A stretch of 64,000 bases of DNA from an uncultured Gammaproteobacteria bacterium (GCA_913064945.1 CAJYAN010000005.1:1-64000), one strand, 5' to 3'; positions 18,010 to 27,087 are shown, numbered from the stretch's first letter. Numbers and translations are program-made. Notes: generated by a model from the letters alone, not told the origin.

Positions 18010-18660
18010 TCATGGCATTATTTCATTAAAATAGGTTATTCCCTCGAACTCCTCGGTATCCTTCTCCGGTCGCTTGCTATCCGGCTTGTAAATCGCCAGC
18101 AAGTGTTCAATGCCATATTGTTTTGCCGAACGCAGTACCGGCAGGCTGTCGTCACACAGTAAGGTGCGTTTTTTATCAAATTCATGCTCACCCCTCAGCC
18201 TATCCCAGAAGGTTTGTTCTTCCTTGGGCATACCAAAGTCATGGGCACAAATGATGTGATCCAGATGCTTGTGCAGGCGGGTCTTGTCCATTTTGAGCAT
18301 CAGGCTTTTCTGGTGTGCATTCGTCACCAGGATGGATTGTTTGCCGGTTGCTTTCAGGCGTTCCAAAAAGGCAATGACATAAGGATGAATGTCGATCAGG
18401 TGTCTTACCTCGGCCTTCAATTGCGCGATGTCCATTTGCAGTGAGTCGGTCCAGTAGTCGACGCTGTACCAGTCCATGGTGCCTTCGACCTCACGAAACA
18501 TGGGAAATAGCGTGTCTTTGGCCGCGGGGATATCGATGCCGTGTTTTTCCGCGAAGCGAAGTGGGACGTGTTCCTGCCAGAAATGATTGTCGAAGTTCAG
18601 GTCCAGCAGGGTGCCGTCCATATCGAGGAGTACGATATCGATTTGTTGCCAGTCAATCAT
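18010..18660 (-). CDS. yrfG: HAD-family GMP/IMP nucleotidase YrfG
   Basis: A 216-residue haloacid-dehalogenase phosphatase, closely like E. coli YrfG, which dephosphorylates purine nucleoside monophosphates. Motif I is DMDGTLLDL (13-21), motif II is in LVTNAHQKS, and motif III/IV is the acidic pair in LLCDDSLPVL. The FGMPKEEQTFW segment is typical of this subfamily. It is cytoplasmic and converges on the YkgJ-family gene, with the CTAG array between them. Confidence 0.92.
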   Translation of the reverse strand: MIDWQQIDIVLLDMDGTLLDLNFDNHFWQEHVPLRFAEKHGIDIPAAKDTLFPMFREVEGTMDWYSVDYWTDSLQMDIAQLKAEVRHLIDIHPYVIAFLERLKATGKQSILVTNAHQKSLMLKMDKTRLHKHLDHIICAHDFGMPKEEQTFWDRLRGEHEFDKKRTLLCDDSLPVLRSAKQYGIEHLLAIYKPDSKRPEKDTEEFEGITYFNEIMP

Positions 18661-18705
18661 GTTGAAATCTTTTTGTGCTGCCCCATCGTCGGGACATTCT
18701 ACTGA

Positions 18706-18909
18706 CTAATTGTCGCGAGGGCGATCATAGACGGCCATAATGGCCTTGAGCTCAATCAGGACGCGATCTCTTTCGGTTCCATCCAGGCCATCGAGCTGGC
18801 TCAGTGGCAGTTTGTCTTCCATGGCGCGGATATAACTGCGTACAGCATCGCAACCCTGTTGGCACATGGCTTCGACGCGTTGCTGAACATGGTTAGACGT
18901 CATACGCAT
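18706..18909 (-). CDS. Small conserved-looking cytoplasmic protein
   Basis: A reading frame of 67 residues (start MRMTSNHVQQ). Its pattern QQRVEAMCQQGCDAVRSYI, then an acidic helix and ELKAIMAVYD at the end, recalls a family of short gammaproteobacterial proteins with the same CxxGC and AIMAVY features. No function is known to me. ATG 18903 is an equally good start. The frame extends to 19017, but that part is unlikely to be translated because it runs toward the tRNA gene and lacks the family pattern. It lies between yrfG and tRNA-Phe. Confidence 0.65.
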   Translation of the reverse strand: MRMTSNHVQQRVEAMCQQGCDAVRSYIRAMEDKLPLSQLDGLDGTERDRVLIELKAIMAVYDRPRDN

Positions 18910-19031
18910 ACAGACCGGTTCGTCGAACTTACTGTTGAGAAAAATGCTCACCACGGGGGAATCGACAAGAGCAGAATTCCGTCGTCTGAACACTTGAATA
19001 GCATGTGCGCTACGCAAACAGGCGTTAAAAA

Positions 19032-19107
19032 TGGTGCCCAGGGGCGGAATCGAACCACCGACACGGGGATTTTCAGTCCCCTGCTCTACCGACTGAGCTA
19101 CCTGGGC
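19032..19107 (-). tRNA. tRNA-Phe (GAA)
   Basis: A 76-nt cloverleaf on the minus strand: acceptor GCCCAGG/CCTGGGC, D-arm GCTC/GAGC, anticodon stem GGGGA/TCCCC around loop CTGAAAA (anticodon GAA), T-arm GGTGG-TTCGATT-CCGCC, and an encoded CCA end. CTAG array B starts 4 bases before its 5' end. Confidence 0.98.
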
Positions 19108-19110
19108 AAT

Positions 19111-19146
19111 CTAGCTACTAGCACCTAGGAGCTAGCGCCTAGGACC
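19111..19146 (+). repeat. CTAG heptamer array B, beside tRNA-Phe
   Basis: Five CTAG tetranucleotides start at 19111, 19118, 19125, 19132 and 19139, exactly 7 bases apart, with variable three-base spacers (CTA, CAC, GAG, CGC, GAC). The array sits immediately upstream of the tRNA. Its first unit and a half (AGCTACTAG) is shared with array C beside tRNA-Gly. Confidence 0.75.
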
Positions 19147-19200
19147 TTTTTGCAAGAGCGGCGTATTAGACGCGATCAGACCGTTATCGTCAAGTCGGGC

Positions 19201-19470
19201 TTACTGCTTCGGGGTAAATTCAGGGGGGAGTTCGGCGCCATCACCAAAAAAGTAGTTCTCCATGGCCTTTTCCAGGAAGGCGCGGTGCTCGGGGTTGATG
19301 GGGGAGAGGCGGTTTTCATTGATCAGGATGGTCTGATGCCCGAGCCAGCCCTGCCAGGCCTCTTTCGAAACACTGTCGAGAATGCGCTGGCCCAGGTCGC
19401 CGGGGTAAGGGGCTCGTTCCAGGCCTTCGGCCTCTTTTTTCAGTTTGATGCAGTTGACCATTCGCGTCAT
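19201..19470 (-). CDS. yggX: Fe(2+)-trafficking / oxidative damage protection protein YggX
   Basis: An 89-residue protein matching YggX, which protects Fe-S clusters from oxidation and may traffic iron. Typical segments are the CIKLKKEAEGL start and PYPGDLGQRI, then WLGHQTILINENRL and the C-terminal MENYFFGD. The single cysteine near residue 7 is the conserved one. It overlaps the mutY stop by 4 bases, the standard mutY-yggX arrangement. MutY is itself an Fe-S enzyme. Confidence 0.96.
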   Translation of the reverse strand: MTRMVNCIKLKKEAEGLERAPYPGDLGQRILDSVSKEAWQGWLGHQTILINENRLSPINPEHRAFLEKAMENYFFGDGAELPPEFTPKQ

Positions 19471-20537
19471 GCGGGACTCCTCGATTGTCGAATTAGGGAT
19501 TGCTCGATTAAGGCCTTGACCGGGGTAGGTAACCCCAGACGGCGTGGTTGCTGTGGGTTATACCAGAGCGTGGCGGCCGGTTCCAATGCCTGCTGGCCGC
19601 TGGACCTGACTTGGGCATAGATGGGCTGAATCTCAAGACGGAAGTGACTAAACGTGTGCTGCAGGCACGGCAGGGCCTTGTGGTGACTGATTTCAAGGCC
19701 AAATTGCTGTCGGCACCAGTCACCGATGTGCTGTGATGGCGGACATTCGGGCAGGCTCCACAGGCCACCCCAGATACCGGCGGGTGGGCGTTGTACCAGC
19801 AGGAGGCGTTGCCGATCGTCAGCCAGTAACAGCATACGGGTCGATTTTTGCGGCAGGGCCTTGTGCGGTTTGCGGTGTGGAAACTCGGCCTGACGCCCCT
19901 CCTGACAGGCCGCACAGATTGTAGCAAAGGGACAGGCCGGGCAGTCCGGGGCACTACGCTTACAGAGGGTTGCGCCGAGGTCCATGATAGCCTGGGTGTA
20001 GTCGACAATGCGCGTTTTTGGGGTGTAGGACTCGGCCAGCGTCCAGAGTTGTTGCTCAACCGCTGGCAGGCCCGGCCAGCCCTCGACGGCATGCAGGCGG
20101 CTCAGAACGCGCTTGACGTTGCCATCCAGGATGGCTTGCGACTGCTCACAGGCCTGCGCGAGGATGGCCCCGGCGGTGGAACGGCCGATGCCGGGCAGGG
20201 ACATGACGGTTTCCAGGTCACGGGGAAAGCGACCGCCAAAATCGGTCTGAATAATCTGCGCGGCCTTATGCAGATTGCGTCCCCGTGCATAGTACCCGAG
20301 GCCGGTCCATAGGTGCAGGACGTCATCCAGCGGTGCACTGGCCAGTTGTTTCAGGTTGGGGAAGCGGTGCATGAACCGTTGAAAGTAAGGAATGACCGTG
20401 GTGACCTGAGTCTGTTGCAGCATGATCTCCGAGACCCAGACACGATAGGGGTTGCGGTTTTTTTGCCACGGCAGGTCATGTCGACCGTAGCGATCAAACC
20501 ATTTCAGCAGGCGACGGCGGAATTCAGCGGCGCTCAT
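19467..20537 (-). CDS. mutY: A/G-specific adenine DNA glycosylase
   Basis: Removes adenine mispaired with 8-oxoguanine, acting with MutM (also in this window) in the GO repair system. From MSAAEFRRRL it is 356 residues. Visible are the helix-hairpin-helix LPGIGRSTAGAIL with its catalytic-acid neighbourhood, the 4Fe-4S ligands C-x6-C-x2-C-x5-C (CKRSAPDCPACPFATIC), and the NUDIX-like C-terminal 8-oxoG-recognition domain. A start at 20561 is possible but lacks a ribosome site. ATG 20537 fits homologues and overlaps the upstream gene by 14 bases. Confidence 0.95.
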   Translation of the reverse strand: MSAAEFRRRLLKWFDRYGRHDLPWQKNRNPYRVWVSEIMLQQTQVTTVIPYFQRFMHRFPNLKQLASAPLDDVLHLWTGLGYYARGRNLHKAAQIIQTDFGGRFPRDLETVMSLPGIGRSTAGAILAQACEQSQAILDGNVKRVLSRLHAVEGWPGLPAVEQQLWTLAESYTPKTRIVDYTQAIMDLGATLCKRSAPDCPACPFATICAACQEGRQAEFPHRKPHKALPQKSTRMLLLADDRQRLLLVQRPPAGIWGGLWSLPECPPSQHIGDWCRQQFGLEISHHKALPCLQHTFSHFRLEIQPIYAQVRSSGQQALEPAATLWYNPQQPRRLGLPTPVKALIEQSLIRQSRSPA

Positions 20538-21099
20538 GTTGTGCCTGTCGTTCAATGCCATTGATGGTTTTCTGACCCTCGCTGAGCAGACGCTTTTTCA
20601 GTAGCCACGGGCCTATAAGTGGCGGGATAAAAAAGGCGGGTTCAAAGTCGGCGCTATAGGTAATCAATGTCTGCTGTGTCTGTTGGGGGTCAGGGCGAAC
20701 ATGCCAGAGGACCTTGCCTGAGGCCATATCACTTTGGGTGGGGTCGGTGATGGACTGCAAATAACCGTTGCCCATGTCGGTGATGACCTGGACCTGGCGG
20801 ATGCGGCGACAATAAAACCAGACACAGGCCCTGGATTCCATTAGTACGGTGTATTTTTTGTCGTGGTGGGCAAGCAGGCGACTGAGCGTAATCGTGTCAT
20901 TCACTTTACGCAGGGCATTAAAGTCGAACAATACGGCGCGTACCTTCTTCAATGGGGCGACAATACGCATATCGAGATTGAGTAAATAGTGTCCGTGGTG
21001 ATAATCGACGTGGGAATGAAGCACCTCACCGGCATGAGACTGCGCGAGGAAGAACATCAATAGCAGACTAGCGGTTAAGCAGTTTTTTGAGGAAGTCAT
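20524..21099 (-). CDS. SRPBCC/START-like exported protein
   Basis: A 191-residue protein with a signal peptide (MTSSKNCLTASLLLMFFLAQSHAGE, cut after the SHA) and a polyketide-cyclase/START-type fold. The N-terminal strand leads to KKVRAVLFDFNALRKVND and the C-terminal long helix contains IPPLIGPWLLKKRL. Such domains bind hydrophobic ligands, and this one would be periplasmic. The start at 21099 overlaps the end of the asmA-like gene by 32 bases. The frame extends upstream into asmA, giving a Lys/Ser-rich stretch that is surely spurious. A membrane-lipid role is only guessed from the neighbour. Confidence 0.8.
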   Translation of the reverse strand: MTSSKNCLTASLLLMFFLAQSHAGEVLHSHVDYHHGHYLLNLDMRIVAPLKKVRAVLFDFNALRKVNDTITLSRLLAHHDKKYTVLMESRACVWFYCRRIRQVQVITDMGNGYLQSITDPTQSDMASGKVLWHVRPDPQQTQQTLITYSADFEPAFFIPPLIGPWLLKKRLLSEGQKTINGIERQAQHERR

Positions 21100-23218
21100 C
21101 GGTTTTTTGCTGAAGCTTTTCCTTGAGCTGCTGCTTTTCCTGCTGGATCTTTTGCTCGACCCGGGCCTTCTCTTCCGTCTTGCGTTTATCAATTTCACGT
21201 TGCAGTAAAGCCTTCAGGGCGGCATCAAAGTCGATATTATATTCCGGTTGGCTCAGCGGCCCACGCAGGTGAACGGGCAGGGCAACACGGTCGAGTTCTA
21301 CATAGGACTTACCGGCCTGACCGGCGACATCGGAACTGAATTTAAAATTCAGCGTCAGATTGAGCTGTTCACGTATCAGATCGATATCACCACTACCTTG
21401 CATCCGGGCATGGGGTAGTTGTGCCGTTAATGTCTGTGTATGGGCAATACCATTTTGCAAATTAAATACGGCTTCCAGTTTGCTAAAACCGGTTTGCGGT
21501 TTCTCCGGTTTGGTGGGCAATGGTTCATGTTTGATCTGGGCACGTAATTTGCGCTCGGCATAGTCAATATCAACACCTTTGAGATAACCGTCTTTCAGGG
21601 TCGCCGTGAGTGTACCAGTGAGGCGCTGGCGCATCGTGGTTACGTCGCTGCCCCGGGTGGTGAGTTTGGCCTGCAGGTGAGTGGTGCCATGGAGTTTGTC
21701 GTCACCCATAAAATCTTTGAGTAACGGTCCAAGGGCGACAGCCTGTAGATTTTCATTCGTTGACAACAGTGGCTGTGTGCCCTGTGCGTTGAGTTGCAGG
21801 TCGCCATTATACGTGCCGGTATATAGCTGGGCGCGTAAGGGATGCAAACGTAGCAGTCCTTTTTGAGCATTTAGCTCGGTTTCAATTTTATGTATGTCCA
21901 GATTACCGACAGTTAACTGGCCGATATTGAAAGTCCCCTTCACATCTAGACTACGCAGCACGGACAGAGGCAGCTGGCTGGCGGCGGCTGCACCCGCGGC
22001 GGGTGAAGCGGCGACCTTGTTAGTCTTTTTCGCTGTCTTTGGCAGATAGGCATCGACATCAAGCTTGTCCAGTGACAGTTGGTAGCGGTAACGCAGTGGC
22101 GCCAGTGCAGGCAGGGAAATATTGCCGGTTAAGTGACTGCTATCGAGTTGCAGGTCGAGTTCTGAGATGGCCAGGTTGCTGTTCGTGCCTTTTAGATCGA
22201 AGTGCGCCTGCAAGCTTTTCAGCGCACTTGCAGATAAATTCTCAGGCAAATGAAGGTTGTTTTTGGTTAGCCACTGGCGTGGATTAAATTGCGTGATCAC
22301 CATCCTGGATTGGTATTGCGGTGTGCTGAGAATTTTTTCAACACGGCCATCTGCCTGAATGTGTAATTCACCATTCTGTAATTCAAGCTTATCCAGTCGT
22401 AAGCTCTGTTTGTGGTAATTAAAGTCGGCCGTCTCCAGAGAGGCCTGCAGATTGAGTGGCGATAGCGGGAGTGCGGGATACCAAAGTCGTTGTGCCAGCT
22501 TGAGTCCATAGAGGGTGACACGTTTATCGCGGTAGAGCGTAATATGGGTAGCGAGTTTGATTTCAGTGCGCGCCTGCAGGTGTTTGGCCTGTGCGGAAAG
22601 CGCGAGCTTTAACGGGAACTCCTTGCCCCACTGAATGGCGCCGCTGCTCAAGGCAAGATTGTGAATTTGCCAGTGCTGTTTGGCTTGATGATCATCCCAG
22701 TTGACGCTGGCGTTTTCGAGTAGTAGTCCGCCAATGGCGAGTGCAGCGAACGGTCTACTTACCGCCCTGTCAGTTTTATTGGGCGTGGATTTTGCACCGT
22801 GAGTCTGTGTTGGCGTCAGCAGGTCGTCCCAGTTGGTTTTGCCATTGGCCAGACGTTGCAGGTTGAGCTGTAGGCCATGGATGGCGGTTTGATCGATTTG
22901 TAAATCACGGTGGAATAATGGCAGCAGTTTGACGCCGAGCTTAAGGCTGTCGACCTGGAGCATGGGTGTCTGACCAAAGCCAGGGGCGTTACTCAGGCGC
23001 GTCTTGCCCAGGTGCAGGCCAAGCCACGGAAAAACGGATAGCTGGATATCACCTTCAATCGTCAGGACCCGACCGGTTTGTTGTTGTATGGCGGTGGTAA
23101 TTTCTTGTTTAAAGTCATTCGGGTTAATGAGCAAGGGCAAGGCAATAATGAGCGCGACCAGCAGACCGATGATGGCGAGCAGGAGAATGGACAGCCATTT
23201 GAAAAATTTTTTCAGCAT
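21068..23218 (-). CDS. AsmA family protein
   Basis: A 716-residue inner-membrane-anchored periplasmic protein. One N-terminal helix (about 9-30) is followed by the AsmA N-terminal domain (LLINPNDFKQEITTAIQQQTGR), a long beta-rich middle with repeated strand patterns, and a C-terminal AsmA_2 region (DVTTMRQRLTGTLTATLKDGYLKG). The very C-terminus (about 670-716) is a Lys/Gln-rich coiled coil. AsmA-like proteins form bridges moving phospholipids to the outer membrane. A Pro/Ala linker is at about 398-410. It heads the run AsmA-SRPBCC-mutY-yggX, where each gene overlaps the next. Confidence 0.93.
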   Translation of the reverse strand: MLKKFFKWLSILLLAIIGLLVALIIALPLLINPNDFKQEITTAIQQQTGRVLTIEGDIQLSVFPWLGLHLGKTRLSNAPGFGQTPMLQVDSLKLGVKLLPLFHRDLQIDQTAIHGLQLNLQRLANGKTNWDDLLTPTQTHGAKSTPNKTDRAVSRPFAALAIGGLLLENASVNWDDHQAKQHWQIHNLALSSGAIQWGKEFPLKLALSAQAKHLQARTEIKLATHITLYRDKRVTLYGLKLAQRLWYPALPLSPLNLQASLETADFNYHKQSLRLDKLELQNGELHIQADGRVEKILSTPQYQSRMVITQFNPRQWLTKNNLHLPENLSASALKSLQAHFDLKGTNSNLAISELDLQLDSSHLTGNISLPALAPLRYRYQLSLDKLDVDAYLPKTAKKTNKVAASPAAGAAAASQLPLSVLRSLDVKGTFNIGQLTVGNLDIHKIETELNAQKGLLRLHPLRAQLYTGTYNGDLQLNAQGTQPLLSTNENLQAVALGPLLKDFMGDDKLHGTTHLQAKLTTRGSDVTTMRQRLTGTLTATLKDGYLKGVDIDYAERKLRAQIKHEPLPTKPEKPQTGFSKLEAVFNLQNGIAHTQTLTAQLPHARMQGSGDIDLIREQLNLTLNFKFSSDVAGQAGKSYVELDRVALPVHLRGPLSQPEYNIDFDAALKALLQREIDKRKTEEKARVEQKIQQEKQQLKEKLQQKTDDFLKKLLNR

Positions 23219-23429
23219 ATTTATTTTAGGTGAGCCACATAGCCTGTCGGTGATGCCTTTTTTCTATCCGCGGGATGAACACTTTATTTCCAGAGTCTCT
23301 TTATTTTTATAGTGTAGCTGTTTCATGACATTGTAAAAGTGTCACGGCCTTCCGGTTTCAAGGTGGTTTACTCCACTGCATGGCGAGCCCGTGTTAGATA
23401 TGCAGGAACGTTCACTTGTCATTGAAAAC

Positions 23430-23503
23430 TGGAGCGGGTGAAGGGAATCGAACCCTCGTATGCAGCTTGGGAAGCTGCCGTTCTACCATTGAACTACACC
23501 CGC
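23430..23503 (-). tRNA. tRNA-Gly (CCC)
   Basis: A 74-nt cloverleaf on the minus strand with acceptor GCGGGTG/CACCCGC, anticodon stem GCAGC/GCTGC around loop TTCCCAA (anticodon CCC), T-arm GAGGG-TTCGATT-CCCTT and an encoded CCA end. CTAG array C begins 13 bases from its 5' end. Confidence 0.98.
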
Positions 23504-23516
23504 GTAAAATCAGCTA

Positions 23517-23565
23517 CTAGGTACTAGGTACTAGGTACTAGGTACTAGGTACTAGGTACTAGGTA
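23517..23565 (+). repeat. CTAG heptamer array C: seven perfect CTAGGTA repeats
   Basis: Seven identical head-to-tail copies of CTAGGTA (49 bases) follow a degenerate unit TCAGCTA (23510-23516) and end in CTTGCAA. It lies between tRNA-Gly and thiS. Perfect identity implies recent slippage expansion or homogenisation. CTAG is normally rare in gammaproteobacterial DNA. Confidence 0.95.
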
Positions 23566-23658
23566 CTTGCAATATTGTAGGGCCTGACGGGAATATGTGA
23601 AAGCATTAACCCATCGGGGTAATTGAACTTTAATTCTGGCCCCAGTAGGCTAGGCGAC

Positions 23659-23859
23659 ATGGAAATTATAGTAAATGGTGAATCCCGACAGGTGCCGCAG
23701 GACTATACAGCGGCCCAGCTCGTCGCCGAGATGGGACTTGAGGGTCGGCGTATTGCCATGGAGGTCAATCTGGAAATTGTTCCTCGCAGCACATATGCCA
23801 CGCACCCGTTCCAGCCCGGCGACCGCATTGAAATCGTCCACGCGGTGGGTGGTGGCTGA
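23659..23859 (+). CDS. thiS: Sulfur carrier protein ThiS
   Basis: A 66-residue ubiquitin-like protein ending in the Gly-Gly tail that is adenylated and then thiocarboxylated to donate sulfur for the thiazole ring of thiamine. It starts MEIIVNGESRQ, with PGDRIEIVHAVGGG at the C-terminus. The frame is open from 23623 but the ATG at 23659 gives the family length. thiG follows after 63 bases, so ThiS and its partner are co-expressed. Confidence 0.97.
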   Translation: MEIIVNGESRQVPQDYTAAQLVAEMGLEGRRIAMEVNLEIVPRSTYATHPFQPGDRIEIVHAVGGG

Positions 23860-23922
23860 GGTATAATTCCTCTATAAGTGAATCTGCTGCCCCTGCAGCC
23901 AATCAATGAATTTGAGAAACTC

Positions 23923-24720
23923 ATGACGGAAAAAGCCACCCTCGACAGCCCCTTAATTATTGCGGGCAAGCAATATCATTCCCGCCTGCTGGTGGGCTCT
24001 GGTAAGTACAAAGACCTGGAAGAGACACGCCTGGCCACCGAGGCCAGTGGTGCCGAGATTGTCACTGTGGCTGTGCGGCGCTCAAATATTGGCCAGAATC
24101 CCGATGAGCCCAACCTGCTCGACGCGATCCCGCCCGATAAATACACCATCCTGCCCAACACGGCCGGTTGCTATACCGCTGATGACGCGATCCGCACCTG
24201 TCGTCTGGCCCGTGAACTGCTCGATGGCCACGACCTGGTCAAGCTGGAGGTCCTCGGTGACGAAAAGACCCTGTTCCCCGATGTGCTGCAAACGTTGAAG
24301 GCCGCAGAGATTCTGATCAAAGACGGCTTCAAGGTGATGGTCTATACCAGCGACGACCTGCTAATCGCCAGAGAACTGGAGTCAATGGGGTGTGTCGCCG
24401 TGATGCCCCTGGCGGCACCCATTGGCTCGGGTCTTGGTATTCGCAATCCCTACAACATCCGTTTTATTATCGAAGAGCTAAAAGTCCCGGTACTGGTCGA
24501 TGCCGGTGTCGGTACCGCCAGTGATGCCGCCGTGGCGATGGAGCTGGGTTGCGCCGGGGTGTTGATGAACACCGCGATCGCGGCGGCGCAAAACCCGGTC
24601 CTGATGGCCTCGGCCATGAAAAAGGCAATCGAAGCCGGACGTGAAGCTTTCCTCGCCGGGCGCATGCCGCGCAAGCGTTATGCCAGTGCCTCGTCACCGT
24701 TAGACGGCACGTTCTTTTAG
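23923..24720 (+). CDS. thiG: Thiazole synthase ThiG
   Basis: Combines deoxyxylulose phosphate, dehydroglycine and ThiS-thiocarboxylate into the thiamine thiazole. It is a 265-residue TIM barrel. Signatures are [13 protein letters not shown], the Schiff-base lysine in [23 protein letters not shown] for phosphate binding, and [18 protein letters not shown]. The frame extends to 23878 without a ribosome site, and ATG 23923 matches homologues. A CorA-type gene follows 8 bases after the stop and is probably in the same transcript. Confidence 0.97.
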   Translation: MTEKATLDSPLIIAGKQYHSRLLVGSGKYKDLEETRLATEASGAEIVTVAVRRSNIGQNPDEPNLLDAIPPDKYTILPNTAGCYTADDAIRTCRLARELLDGHDLVKLEVLGDEKTLFPDVLQTLKAAEILIKDGFKVMVYTSDDLLIARELESMGCVAVMPLAAPIGSGLGIRNPYNIRFIIEELKVPVLVDAGVGTASDAAVAMELGCAGVLMNTAIAAAQNPVLMASAMKKAIEAGREAFLAGRMPRKRYASASSPLDGTFF

Positions 24721-24728
24721 GAGGAGAT

Positions 24729-25691
24729 ATGGATATCCTGCTGCTCGACAGGGAACAGGTTAGCCAGCTTGCCGAATTACCCCCGTGTCTGCCAGAGAGC
24801 GGTTTTCTCTGGCTGGATATCATTCATGGCGAGGACGATGACTGGCCTCGGCTGGTATTGCAGCTGACCGGTGTCAGCATTCACGAGCGGCATATCGCCG
24901 ATAGCCGCAATGATACACATCCCTCTCATTATGACGGCACGCAGGCCTACGAGATTCTGATCTTCAGAGGACTTTCGCCCGCCGGTCAGCGCAATGATTT
25001 TAAGACGCGCCCCGCGGTATTTCTACTGCTGGATACTATGCTGGTAACAATACGCCCGAGAGACAGCGTCTCGGTGGCCAGTATTAAACCGCGCCTGCTG
25101 GATAAAAATGTTCGCATACCGCGACGCCCGGCCGGCCTGATGCACCAGCTGATGACCCTGATGGTAGATCGATTCCTCGCCCTGCGCGAGCCCTTACTGG
25201 AGCGCTTTGACACCTGGCGGACAGAGTTGCTAGACCCGCGTAATCCATATGAAGACTGGATGGCGGTTATGAACTACACCAGCGACCTGCGTAAACTCGA
25301 GCGCCTGTGTGATGAGCAAATTACCGCCCTGATGGCCTGGCAGGAAGAGACCGATACCGAGTTTGATGACCATATCGCGGTGCGTTTTAATGACCTGGTT
25401 GAGCACGTACAGCGGGTATTGAAGTTTGCCATCGATCAAAAACACGAGGCCGAGGCCCTGGTACAAATGCACTTCTCAGCAGTGGCGCATCGCACCAATG
25501 AGATCATGCGCACCCTGACAGTATTATCCGCCATCTTCTTACCGTTGAGTTTTATCGCCGGGGTCTTCGGCATGAACTTCGAGTACATGCCGGAACTGAA
25601 AATTCACTACGCCTACTACTTTGCACTCGGCGGCATGTTAGGCATCGCCATCGTGCTACTGGTGTTGTTCAGGAAAAAACGCTGGATCTAA
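24729..25691 (+). CDS. CorA-family Mg2+/divalent cation transporter
   Basis: A 320-residue pentameric channel subunit. It has an N-terminal cytoplasmic alpha/beta domain, a long stalk helix (about 150-255), and two C-terminal helices joined by the pore signature GMN in AGVFGMNFEYMPE. The basic C-terminus RKKRW is typical. This group (often called ZntB-like or short CorA) may carry Mg2+, Ni2+, Co2+ or Zn2+, so the ion is not assignable. GGAGGAG lies directly before the ATG. Its stop is 24 bases from the convergent mscS gene. Confidence 0.93.
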   Translation: MDILLLDREQVSQLAELPPCLPESGFLWLDIIHGEDDDWPRLVLQLTGVSIHERHIADSRNDTHPSHYDGTQAYEILIFRGLSPAGQRNDFKTRPAVFLLLDTMLVTIRPRDSVSVASIKPRLLDKNVRIPRRPAGLMHQLMTLMVDRFLALREPLLERFDTWRTELLDPRNPYEDWMAVMNYTSDLRKLERLCDEQITALMAWQEETDTEFDDHIAVRFNDLVEHVQRVLKFAIDQKHEAEALVQMHFSAVAHRTNEIMRTLTVLSAIFLPLSFIAGVFGMNFEYMPELKIHYAYYFALGGMLGIAIVLLVLFRKKRWI

Positions 25692-25715
25692 AAACCCTGT
25701 CGCTGTGCAACAGGT

Positions 25716-27014
25716 CTATTCCTGCGCGACATTACTCTTGATATAGACATCGCGTTGCGGAAAGGGGATCGTGATGCCGGCCTCTTTAAACTTACGCCAC
25801 ATATTCAGGTTTAATTCCGAGCGCACGTTATTGATTCCCTGTTGCGGGTCAGTGATCCAGATGCGGCACTCCAATTGGATACCGTTATCGCCAAAACCCA
25901 TTAGCCGCGCCACCGGGATCGGGTCGGCCAGCACGCGGGGGGTTGCCTGTGCCGCTTCTACCATGAGCTTCATGGCCTGCTCGGGGTCATCCTTATAGCT
26001 GATGCTGATGGGCGCCTTGAGGCGCACATTGCGATCCTTGTAACTCCAGTTAATCACTTCGGTGGTGACCAGATTCTCATTGGGGATCAGGGTATCGACG
26101 CCATCACGGTCGCGGACCACGATATAACGGGCGTGCAGCTCTTCCACCCAGCCAAATTTGTCGCCAATACTGATGACATCCCCGGGTTTGATGGACTTGT
26201 CAAAGATCAGGATAAAGCCACTAATAAAGTTACTGGTGATACGCTGTAGACCAAAGCCTAGCCCGACACCCAGGGCACCACCAAAGACCGTTAGTGCGGT
26301 TAAATCAATACCGGCGGTATCAAGGGCCACCAGCAGGGCGAAGGTGATCAGGACCACTTTAACGATTTTGACCAGGGCAATCTTGAGACTGGCGTCGAGA
26401 CTGCGTGAGGCCAGCATCCGCCGTTCTATATGATTGGACGACCATACTGCCAGGGTAAAGAAAAGGGCGATCAGGATGACAAAGTTAATGATACTCAGCA
26501 GGGTGATATGATTTTGTCCCAGCTTAAAACCGATGCTGTCCAGATTTTTGGCAACGACGGGTAGCCAGTCCAGTAAATAGAGGGCAACGACAATCCAGAC
26601 CACTGTACTGACAATACTCTCCCAGGCCTTGAGCAGTGGTGACGGGGAGAAGGCCTTGCGCAGCATATAGATAATCATGCGAATACCGGCCAGCGAGATC
26701 AGGAGTGTCACGGCAATGCCTAAAAAGTGGGCAGGCAGGTTCAGGGCATGTAAAATGCCGCGGCCAAGCTGGATCAGGAGCATGGCGGAAATAGGGAACA
26801 GCAGGCGCTGTACCGAGCGCAGGGTGAGGCGGCGCAGACTCTTATCGGCACCCGGTGAGGCGTGGGCGGTCAGATAAGTAGAGGCTTTTTTGGCGACAAA
26901 ATAGCTAATGAGCAGGGCGGCCAGGATAAGGCCCAATTGCCACCAGTTATCGCCGCGATCGAGATCGAGAGTCTCAAACCAGAGTGCAGAGAGTATATCC
27001 TGAATATTTTTCAT
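25716..27014 (-). CDS. Small-conductance mechanosensitive channel, MscS family
   Basis: A 432-residue protein that releases solutes under osmotic downshock. It has about five membrane helices. The pore helix is Gly/Ala-rich (GGALGVGLGFGLQRITSNFISG), followed by the beta domain (SIKPGDVISIGDKFGWVEEL) and the cytoplasmic vestibule ending ITIPFPQRDVYIKS. It is longer than E. coli MscS by about 150 N-terminal residues. A second MscS-family gene sits at 50 kb with a matching C-terminal IPFPQRD motif. Confidence 0.95.
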   Translation of the reverse strand: MKNIQDILSALWFETLDLDRGDNWWQLGLILAALLISYFVAKKASTYLTAHASPGADKSLRRLTLRSVQRLLFPISAMLLIQLGRGILHALNLPAHFLGIAVTLLISLAGIRMIIYMLRKAFSPSPLLKAWESIVSTVVWIVVALYLLDWLPVVAKNLDSIGFKLGQNHITLLSIINFVILIALFFTLAVWSSNHIERRMLASRSLDASLKIALVKIVKVVLITFALLVALDTAGIDLTALTVFGGALGVGLGFGLQRITSNFISGFILIFDKSIKPGDVISIGDKFGWVEELHARYIVVRDRDGVDTLIPNENLVTTEVINWSYKDRNVRLKAPISISYKDDPEQAMKLMVEAAQATPRVLADPIPVARLMGFGDNGIQLECRIWITDPQQGINNVRSELNLNMWRKFKEAGITIPFPQRDVYIKSNVAQE

Positions 27015-27087
27015 GACCTTGAGGCGTCGTCCAGGTGAGACATGTATAGAATCATACGCACAAGTTTAGACAGGTAACAAGGGAAAT

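Noticed and set aside
18706-19017. 103-residue gene reaching toward tRNA-Phe
   Set aside because: The N-terminal extension does not fit the small family; start near 18909 is better.
23517-23565. CTAGGTA array as a CRISPR array
   Set aside because: Units are 7 bases with no spacers and no cas genes nearby.
23571-23658. TPP riboswitch upstream of thiS
   Set aside because: The CTGAGA and ACCxxTTGAACCTGATC-type conserved blocks are absent.
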